Assembly: GCF_003459245.1 (NCBI RefSeq)
Contig: NZ_QRVG01000002.1
Coordinates: 1-64,000 of the forward strand
From: Collinsella sp. AF23-2
GTDB lineage: Bacteria; Actinomycetota; Coriobacteriia; Coriobacteriales; Coriobacteriaceae
Direction: 5' to 3'
DNA length: 64,000 bases
The notes beneath the pieces are model-generated. The model saw nothing but the letters and a program-made list of their open reading frames with translations, had not been told where the DNA came from and ran no database searches. The position numbers were made by a program, and so were the translations under genes. Below, one piece after another: positions 58,233 to 64,000 of this stretch; the stretch's first letter is position 1, and each line of letters starts with the position of its first letter.

Positions 58233-59936
58233 ATGTATCAGGGAGTCAACGCTTCCGAGGGCATCGGTATCGGCACCGTCATGGTCGCCGTCGATCCCGA
58301 CTTGACGTTTGAGCCGCACGAGGTTGCTGATTCGGCCGCAGAGAAGGAGCGCTATCAGACCGCTCTTTCGGTCTTCTGCGAGAAGACCCAGGCTCAGGCC
58401 GACCACATGAAGGAGACGGTGGGCGAGGCCGAGGCCGAGATCATGAGCGGACACATTGTCCTGGCTCAGGACCCGGGCATGACCGACGCCATCAACGCCG
58501 CCATTGACGGCGGCACCTGCGCCGAGCAGGCGCTCATGGACACCTCGACCATGTTCGAGAACATGTTCCTGTCCATGGACGACGAGATGTTCCGTCTGCG
58601 CGCCGCCGACATCGCCGACATCCGCACCGGTATTCTGGCCGAGCTGCTGGGCAAGGAGGTCGTCGACCTCTCCGTCCTGCCCGAGAACACCGTCGTTGTC
58701 GTGCACGACCTCACGCCGTCCATGACCGCCACGATCGATAAGGCCCACGTTGCCGGTATCGTCACCGAGACCGGTGGCCGCACGTCGCACTCCGCGATTA
58801 TTGCGCGCGCCCTCGAGATCCCGGCTGTCCTTTCGGTTTCCAACAGCTGCACCGCGCTGCGCAACGGTATGACCGTTGTCGTCGACGGCGGCAAGGGTAT
58901 CGTCGAGGCCGATCCCGACGAGGAGACGCTCGCCGCTTACACTGCCAAGGCCGAGGCTTTCGCTGCCGAGAAGGCAGCCCTCGAGGCCTTCCGTGGCAAG
59001 CCGTCCGTGACTGCCGATGGCATCAAGAAGATCATCGCCTGCAACATCGGTAACCCCGATGACGTGCCCAACGCGCTCGATCACGACGCCGAGGCTATCG
59101 GTCTGTTCCGCTCCGAGTTCCTGTTCATGGACTCTGCTGAGCTTCCTTCCGAGGAGGAGCAGTTCAACGCCTACCGTAAGGTCGCCAGCGCGCTCAAGGG
59201 TGCTCCGGTCATCATCCGCACGCTCGATGTGGGCGGCGACAAGGAGATTCCGTATCTGCACATGGTCAAGGAAGATAACCCCTTCATGGGCTTCCGCGCC
59301 GTGCGTTACTGCCTGGCCAATCCCGACCAGTACAAGGTACAGCTCCGCGCTCTGCTGCGCGCTAGCGCCTTCGGTGACGTCAAGATCATGATCCCGCTCG
59401 TCACCTGCGTCGAGGAGGTCTTGGCTGTCAAGGAGCTCGTCGAGCAGTGCAAGGCCGAGCTGACCGAAGAGGGTCGCAAGTTCAACGAGAACATCGAGGT
59501 CGGCATCATGGTCGAGACGCCCGCCGCTTCGCTGCTCGCAGACCGTCTGGCCGAGGTCGCCGACTTCTTCTCTATCGGCACCAACGACCTGATCGGATAC
59601 ACCATGTGCGCCGACCGTGGCAACGACACCATCTCTAACCTGTACCAGGTGTACTATCCCGCCGTGCTCCGCTCGCTCAAGAACATCATCGAGAGCGGCG
59701 TTAAGGCCGGCATCATGGTCGGTATGTGCGGCGAGGCCGCTGCCGATCCGCTGCTCGAGCCGCTGCTGATCAGCTGGGGCCTGGAGGAGTTCTCGATGAG
59801 CGCTCCGTCGATCCTACGCGCCCGCAAGACCATCAGCCAGTGGACCAAGGCCGAGTGCGACGAGCTCGCCGAGAAGGCGCTCGCCTGTAACACCGCCGCC
59901 GAGGTCAAGGCACTGCTTGAGTCCGCAGCTCGCTAA
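58233..59936 (+). CDS. ptsI: Phosphoenolpyruvate-protein phosphotransferase (PTS enzyme I)
   Basis: A 567-residue enzyme that takes phosphate from PEP and passes it to HPr. The active His is about residue 186 in TETGGRTSHSAIIARALEIPAV. The PEP-binding barrel shows GLFRSEFLFMDSAELPSEEEQF, TLDVGGDKEIPYL, GIMVETPAASLLADRLA and DFFSIGTNDLIGYTMCADRGN. GMCGEAAADPLL gives the catalytic Cys. ATG at 58233 gives the family-like start MYQGVNASEGIGIG with GGAGAGAGG at suitable spacing; an ATG at 58227 is also in frame. Confidence 0.96.
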   Translation: MYQGVNASEGIGIGTVMVAVDPDLTFEPHEVADSAAEKERYQTALSVFCEKTQAQADHMKETVGEAEAEIMSGHIVLAQDPGMTDAINAAIDGGTCAEQALMDTSTMFENMFLSMDDEMFRLRAADIADIRTGILAELLGKEVVDLSVLPENTVVVVHDLTPSMTATIDKAHVAGIVTETGGRTSHSAIIARALEIPAVLSVSNSCTALRNGMTVVVDGGKGIVEADPDEETLAAYTAKAEAFAAEKAALEAFRGKPSVTADGIKKIIACNIGNPDDVPNALDHDAEAIGLFRSEFLFMDSAELPSEEEQFNAYRKVASALKGAPVIIRTLDVGGDKEIPYLHMVKEDNPFMGFRAVRYCLANPDQYKVQLRALLRASAFGDVKIMIPLVTCVEEVLAVKELVEQCKAELTEEGRKFNENIEVGIMVETPAASLLADRLAEVADFFSIGTNDLIGYTMCADRGNDTISNLYQVYYPAVLRSLKNIIESGVKAGIMVGMCGEAAADPLLEPLLISWGLEEFSMSAPSILRARKTISQWTKAECDELAEKALACNTAAEVKALLESAAR

Positions 59937-60010
59937 TTTGGTATCAGAGGTATCCGCGTGGTTGGAATGGGCCGGCCACGCGGCCCTCACATATACAGGG
60001 GGTACTGTAA

Positions 60011-60943
60011 ATGTTCTACACGCTAACCGCTAACCCGGCTGTCGACATGACGGTTTCGAGCTCTCCGCTCGAGCCCGACGAGAACGTCCGCACCGGCTCG
60101 GCCAGCTACACGGCTAACGGCAAGGGCCTCGACGTGTCCTTCGCCTTTAAGAAGATGGGCGTCGACACCGTCGCGCTCGGCTTCTTCGCTGGCTTCACGG
60201 GCAAGTTCATCGTCGAGGAGGTCATGAACCTGGGTTGCCTCTGCCGCCCGGTCTGGACCGACGGTATCACGCGCATTAACACCTACGTCAACGATGGCCA
60301 GCACGAGTACGGCATCCTGAACCCTGGCGCTCCTATTACGCCGCAGCACCAGGAGGAGCTCTACAACATCCTGGACACCGCGGGCGATCTTGAGTGCCTG
60401 ATCGTCTCCGGCTCCGTGCCTCCCAAAGCTACGCCCGACTTCCTGGCTCAGGTCATGGAGCACGCTCAGGCTCGTGGCGCCGACGTCGTCCTGGACCTGT
60501 CCTCCGACAAGCTCAAGGAGCTCGCTCACAAGAAGCCGCTGCTCATCAAGCCGAACCATCACGAGATGAAGGCCATCTTCGGCGTGCCGGTCGACACCGA
60601 CGACGAGGTTCGCGTTGCCATGAAGATGGCTCACGACGCTGGCGTTCAGAACGTGCTGCTCACCCGTGGTAGCCGCGGCGACGCTTACTTCTCCAACGGC
60701 GAGGACATCTGGTACGCCAAGCGTGAGTTCAACATCAAGCTGGTTTCTTCCGTCTGCGCCGGCGACTGCACCCTCGCTGCGTTCCTGCACAAGTGGTACA
60801 GGGATCGCGACAACGTCGAGGAGGCCATGAAGCTCGCTATGGCCACCGGCGCCAACGTTGCCGAGTCCGTCGGCATCGGCGACTTCGGTCACGTCGACGA
60901 GTACAGCAAGCGCGTTGCTGTCCGCAAGCTCGATCGTCAGTAA
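60011..60943 (+). CDS. 1-phosphofructokinase family sugar kinase (copy 1)
   Basis: A 310-residue PfkB-family kinase of the 1-phosphofructokinase/tagatose-6-phosphate kinase branch. It begins FYTLTANPAVDMTVSS and contains TANGKGLDVSFAFKKMG, the ISGS-like LIVSGSVPPKATPDF, LLIKPNHHEMKAIFG, and the C-terminal catalytic loop SSVCAGDCTLAAFLHKW. There the usual GAGD anion-hole motif reads CAGD, with the catalytic Asp kept. In a fructose PTS locus it should convert fructose-1-phosphate to fructose-1,6-bisphosphate, though tagatose-6-phosphate kinase is an alternative. GGGGG precedes the ATG at 60011. Confidence 0.9.
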   Translation: MFYTLTANPAVDMTVSSSPLEPDENVRTGSASYTANGKGLDVSFAFKKMGVDTVALGFFAGFTGKFIVEEVMNLGCLCRPVWTDGITRINTYVNDGQHEYGILNPGAPITPQHQEELYNILDTAGDLECLIVSGSVPPKATPDFLAQVMEHAQARGADVVLDLSSDKLKELAHKKPLLIKPNHHEMKAIFGVPVDTDDEVRVAMKMAHDAGVQNVLLTRGSRGDAYFSNGEDIWYAKREFNIKLVSSVCAGDCTLAAFLHKWYRDRDNVEEAMKLAMATGANVAESVGIGDFGHVDEYSKRVAVRKLDRQ

Positions 60944-60971
60944 TCGAAACGCGACATATTCGTGCGCATGC

Positions 60972-61003
60972 GGCGCCCCGGTTTCGGCCAGGGCGCCTTT
61001 TTT
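60972..61003 (+). terminator. Terminator after first phosphofructokinase gene
   Basis: GGCGCCC (60972-60978) pairs with GGGCGCC (60991-60997), followed by six T. Confidence 0.85.
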
Positions 61004-61132
61004 GTTCGGCCATGGGGGAGAGGTGTCCTTCCGTACTTCATCGCTTCCACACCGTTCGCCGAGTTGTCCTAGCCTTTTACCGATGTGTGGAATATACTTT
61101 CATTAACACGTTGCTTCGTGAAAGGAACATTC

Positions 61133-62065
61133 ATGATTTACACGCTCACTGCAAATCCCGCCATTGACTACAACATCGCCTGCGACGGCCTTGCTGCCAA
61201 CACCGTCACGCGTACCCGCAACGCCGTCTACACGCCCAACGGCAAGGGTCTCAACGTCTCGTTTACGCTTGACCACTACGGTGTCGACACCACGATCTTG
61301 GGCTTTTTCGCCGGCTTCTCGGGCGAGTTTATCGTTAAGGGCGCTGAGGCCCTGGGCGTGCCCGTCAAGCCCGTGTGGACCGACGGCATCACGCGCGTCA
61401 ACGTGTTCCTCAATGCCGGCCCCGACACCGAGTACAACATGGTCAACGCCGGTGCCGCCATCAACGATGCCAACGAGCAGGAGATGTTTGAGCTTATCGA
61501 TTCGCTTGATGACATGACCTGCCTGGTCATCAGCGGCTCGCTGCCTCCCAACACTTCCGAGGGCTTCCTGGCCGAGGTCCTGCGCCGCGTCAAGGCCAAG
61601 GGGGCCGAGTTCGTCCTCGATATCTCGAGCCATCAGTTGGCCGACCTCATTGCTATGGAGCCGCTCCTCATTAAGCCTAACGACGACGAGCTGCTCGACA
61701 TCTTTGGCATTAAGGTGAGCGGCGGCGACGACGAGTCCGTTAAGGGTGCCATGGCCGAGCTGCACGCCAAGGGCGCCAAGAACGTGCTGCTGACCCTCGG
61801 CGGTGCCGGTGCGTACTTCTCCAACGGCGAGCACATCTGGTTTGCCAAGCGCACCTTTGACGTCAAGCTGTTGTCGACGGTGTGCGCCGGCGATTCCTCA
61901 CTGGCCGCCTTCCTGTCTGTGTGGCACGACGCCCCCGAGCGTGTTGAGGACGCTCTGCGTCTCTCGATGGCCACCGGTGCCAACGTGGTCGAGTGCCCGG
62001 GCCTGGGCGATTTTGCTAAGGTCGATGAGTATCAGAAGGGCATCGCCATCCGTCAGGTCTGCTAA
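61133..62065 (+). CDS. 1-phosphofructokinase family sugar kinase (copy 2)
   Basis: A 310-residue paralogue of the preceding kinase, same length and order of motifs: IYTLTANPAIDYNIACDG, TPNGKGLNVSFTLDHYGVDT, LVISGSLPPNTSEGFL, LLIKPNDDELLDIFG, LLSTVCAGDSSLAAFLSVW. It also has CAGD instead of GAGD. The two copies differ at many positions, so duplication is not recent, and a different substrate or regulation is plausible. It is separated from copy 1 by a terminator and so probably has its own promoter. AAAGGAA precedes the ATG at 61133. Confidence 0.9.
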   Translation: MIYTLTANPAIDYNIACDGLAANTVTRTRNAVYTPNGKGLNVSFTLDHYGVDTTILGFFAGFSGEFIVKGAEALGVPVKPVWTDGITRVNVFLNAGPDTEYNMVNAGAAINDANEQEMFELIDSLDDMTCLVISGSLPPNTSEGFLAEVLRRVKAKGAEFVLDISSHQLADLIAMEPLLIKPNDDELLDIFGIKVSGGDDESVKGAMAELHAKGAKNVLLTLGGAGAYFSNGEHIWFAKRTFDVKLLSTVCAGDSSLAAFLSVWHDAPERVEDALRLSMATGANVVECPGLGDFAKVDEYQKGIAIRQVC

Positions 62066-62100
62066 CGCAGCGCACGGACCTTGCATCTTTGCTTTGTAGA

Positions 62101-62135
62101 GCACCCGTCTCGGATTGCCGAGGCGGGTGCTTTTT
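62101..62135 (+). terminator. Terminator after second phosphofructokinase gene
   Basis: GCACCCG-CTCGG pairs with CCGAG-CGGGTGC around ATTG, followed by TTTTT. Confidence 0.88.
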
Positions 62136-62266
62136 CATGTTTGTAGTCGATGCCTTGGGATCCAATCGTGCTTGAAGCGCGTTCGCGTGTGCGCCCGCTC
62201 TCATTTCTTGCTAGACTTCATGGAAACCATCAATCGATATGCCCGCAATTGCAGGAGGCCACAGGA

Positions 62267-63661
62267 ATGTGCAATGTTTCGCTCAACGCTACGCAGCCGT
62301 CAGCTGCCTCTCTGCGCGTGCTGTGCGCTCTTGAGGATGCTGGTCTTGAGGCCTGGTACGTGGGCGGTTGGGTGCGCGACGCCCTGATGGGTTGCCCCAG
62401 CCACGATGTTGATATGTGCTGTAGCGGCCTGTGGCAGGAGTCCAAGGTGGCGCTCGAGGCCGCTGGTATCGCGGTCGTGGAGTCGGGCATTAAATTTGGC
62501 GGAATCACGGCTATTTCCGATTGCGAGCGTATCGAGGTCACCACGTACCGTCTGGATGGCTTTTACACCGATGGTCGCCATCCCCAGAGTGTGGAGCGTG
62601 CCGCCTCGCTCGAGGACGATCTGGCGCGCCGCGACTTTACCGTCAACGCTATGGCATGGCATCCCGAGCGCGGGCTTGTCGACCGCTACGACGGCCAGGG
62701 TGACTTGGAGCGCAAGCTGATTCGCGCTGTCGGCGATCCCAAGCGTCGCTTTAACGAGGACGCCCTGCGCATGTTGCGTGCGGTGCGCTTTGCCTGCCGC
62801 CTGGACTTTATGATTGAGCCCGAGACTAAGCGCGCGCTTGCCGAGTGCGCGCCGCTGCTCGACGCCGTGGCGCGCGAGCGTGTGGGTATTGAGCTTGAGG
62901 GCATTCTTTCGACCGGTCATGGGGGAGACGCGATGCTGCGCTACCCCGAGCTCATCTGTGCCTCTGTGCCTGAGCTGGCAGCGGGTCGCGGCTTTGATCA
63001 GCGAAGTGTCTATCATGCGTTTAACGTTTACGAGCATATCGCCCGTGTGCTGACGGTGGCAGGGGAGCTTGCGCTGTGCGACGGCGTCGCGCCCTCGTCG
63101 AGCCTTATGTGGGCGGCGTTTTTGCACGATGTGTCCAAGCCCGATTGTTTCACGGTCGATCACGCCGGCAGCGGACACTTCTACGGTCATCCCGAGCTCG
63201 GCGCCAAGAAAGCGCGCGTCATTATGGATCGCCTGGCGCTCTCGCACGACCTGGTGCGCGACGTGTGCCTGCTCATCAAATATCACGACAAGCCGCTGCG
63301 CCCCGAGCGCTCCTGCCTGCTCAATATGATGCGCGCGCTTTCGGGCGAGGGCGTCGACACGCCGCGTTTGATGGACGAGCTCATGGATCTTAAGCGTGCC
63401 GACACGCTCGGCAAGGCCCCGTCGTGCTTCTATTACGTTGAGACGATTGAGGAGATGCGCGCGATGGCGCACGAGCTGCTGAAGGCGGGGGAGCCCTATA
63501 CGCTCAAGATGCTCGCCATCAACGGCGGCGACCTGATCCGTGCCGGTGTGAAGCCGGGGCCTGAGCTAGGCCAACTACTCAACGCTGCCCTCGATGCCGT
63601 TATCGAGGACAACATCCCCAACGAGCGCGAAGCTCTTTTGGTTCATCTCAACTTGAATTAG
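62267..63661 (+). CDS. cca: tRNA CCA-adding enzyme / nucleotidyltransferase
   Basis: A 464-residue class II tRNA nucleotidyltransferase. The catalytic head has YVGGWVRDALMGCPSHDVDM (G[G/S] and the DxD metal site), RRDFTVNAMAW, DPKRRFNEDALRMLRAVRFACRLDF (template RxxR region). An HD domain follows, with FLHDVSKPDCFTVD and FYGHPELGAKKA, and IKYHDKPL. HD-bearing versions can also show phosphatase or phosphodiesterase activity. AGGAGG and a nearer CAGGA precede the ATG at 62267. All four tRNAs in this window encode CCA, so here it would act mainly in repair. Confidence 0.93.
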   Translation: MCNVSLNATQPSAASLRVLCALEDAGLEAWYVGGWVRDALMGCPSHDVDMCCSGLWQESKVALEAAGIAVVESGIKFGGITAISDCERIEVTTYRLDGFYTDGRHPQSVERAASLEDDLARRDFTVNAMAWHPERGLVDRYDGQGDLERKLIRAVGDPKRRFNEDALRMLRAVRFACRLDFMIEPETKRALAECAPLLDAVARERVGIELEGILSTGHGGDAMLRYPELICASVPELAAGRGFDQRSVYHAFNVYEHIARVLTVAGELALCDGVAPSSSLMWAAFLHDVSKPDCFTVDHAGSGHFYGHPELGAKKARVIMDRLALSHDLVRDVCLLIKYHDKPLRPERSCLLNMMRALSGEGVDTPRLMDELMDLKRADTLGKAPSCFYYVETIEEMRAMAHELLKAGEPYTLKMLAINGGDLIRAGVKPGPELGQLLNAALDAVIEDNIPNEREALLVHLNLN

Positions 63662-63725
63662 CTACCAAGTTTACCTGCGTATTCCATAACCTGCCGACAA
63701 TTTTTCGGCAATTTGGAATTTCTTC

Positions 63726-63754
63726 TTGCGCTGACGTTTTTTGTCCCGTAATAT
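63726..63754 (+). promoter_or_regulatory. Promoter of the tRNA-Glu pair
   Basis: TTGCGC (63726-63731), 17-bp spacer, TAATAT (63749-63754), about 34 bp before the first tRNA-Glu. Confidence 0.65.
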
Positions 63755-63788
63755 ATTTCCTCGCAGCACGGCAGTGCAGATGTCATGT

Positions 63789-63865
63789 GGCCCGTTCGTC
63801 TAGCGGTTTAGGACGCCGCCCTCTCAAGGCGGAGATCACCAGTTCGAATCTGGTACGGGCTACCA
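63789..63865 (+). tRNA. tRNA-Glu (anticodon CTC), copy 1
   Basis: A complete cloverleaf with acceptor GGCCCGT/ACGGGCT, anticodon stem CCGCC/GGCGG around loop CTCTCAA (anticodon CTC), T-arm GTTCGAATC and encoded CCA. It reads GAG codons. Confidence 0.96.
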
Positions 63866-63887
63866 CTTCTTTTCTGCTGAGGCTTAT

Positions 63888-63964
63888 GGCCCGTTCGTCT
63901 AGCGGTTTAGGACGCCGCCCTCTCAAGGCGGAGATCACCAGTTCGAATCTGGTACGGGCTACCA
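63888..63964 (+). tRNA. tRNA-Glu (anticodon CTC), copy 2
   Basis: Identical in sequence to the copy 22 bp upstream, with anticodon CTC and encoded CCA. The remaining bases to the window end hold only the start of a possible hairpin. Confidence 0.96.
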
Positions 63965-64000
63965 CGCATCTGATACCCGGTCTTCCCTTGGAAGGTCGGG

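Overview
This 64-kb window looks like core chromosome from a high-GC gut actinobacterium of the class Coriobacteriia, most probably Collinsella or a close relative. This is inferred from GC-rich codon use, gene order, extragenic repeats next to a REP-type transposase, and a sugar-PTS locus; no database search was possible. Almost all genes are housekeeping genes on the + strand in dense, often overlapping operons. The window starts with two identical tRNA-Asn genes and ends with two near-identical tRNA-Glu genes.

Region by region. 0.5-7.3 kb: asp23-like, fakA-like, recG, rsmD, coaD, a DivIVA-like coiled-coil gene, yceD and rpmF. 7.3-15.4 kb: plsX, acpP, rnc, smc, ftsY, ffh, linking lipid synthesis, chromosome organisation and the signal recognition particle. 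15.5-24.5 kb: a minus-strand DUF134-NifX fusion with a palindromic operator, thyA-folA, a TrmH-type methyltransferase, a MATE exporter followed by REP repeats and their RAYT transposase, cobO, ftsH and a DUF523 gene. 24.5-26.2 kb: a scar of mobile-element debris (serine-recombinase tail, IS3 transposase tail, AT-rich peptidase-E-like gene, oriT-like hairpin module). 26.2-36.9 kb: a glycerol-dehydrogenase-like gene, a T-box leader and ileS, lspA-rluD, a glycosyltransferase, an orphan A24 peptidase, a dGTPase-like gene and rarA.

37.0-53.8 kb: a sigma-B-like module (DUF948-like protein, RsbW-like protein, sigma factor, AI-2E-family permease), a small convergent membrane gene, alaS-ruvX-mltG-yqeG-aroK, an AroB homologue lacking the expected catalytic residues, then pepP-efp-asp23-nusB-xseB-tlyA-nadK-recN. 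53.8-62.1 kb: two long inverted-repeat elements, an RpiR-type regulator, then fructose PTS genes: fruA (EIIBCA), ptsH, ptsI and two 1-phosphofructokinase-like genes. Together these would import fructose as fructose-1-phosphate and phosphorylate it to fructose-1,6-bisphosphate. The window closes with a CCA-adding enzyme and the tRNA-Glu pair.

The least explained signals are: the degenerate AroB; two groups of long inverted repeats (around 53.8-54.1 kb and 57.4-57.7 kb); REP repeats that begin inside the MATE coding sequence; a second palindromic repeat family at 26.1 and 33.7 kb; and the operator pair around the DUF134-NifX promoter. I found no CRISPR array, prophage or recognisable defence system.
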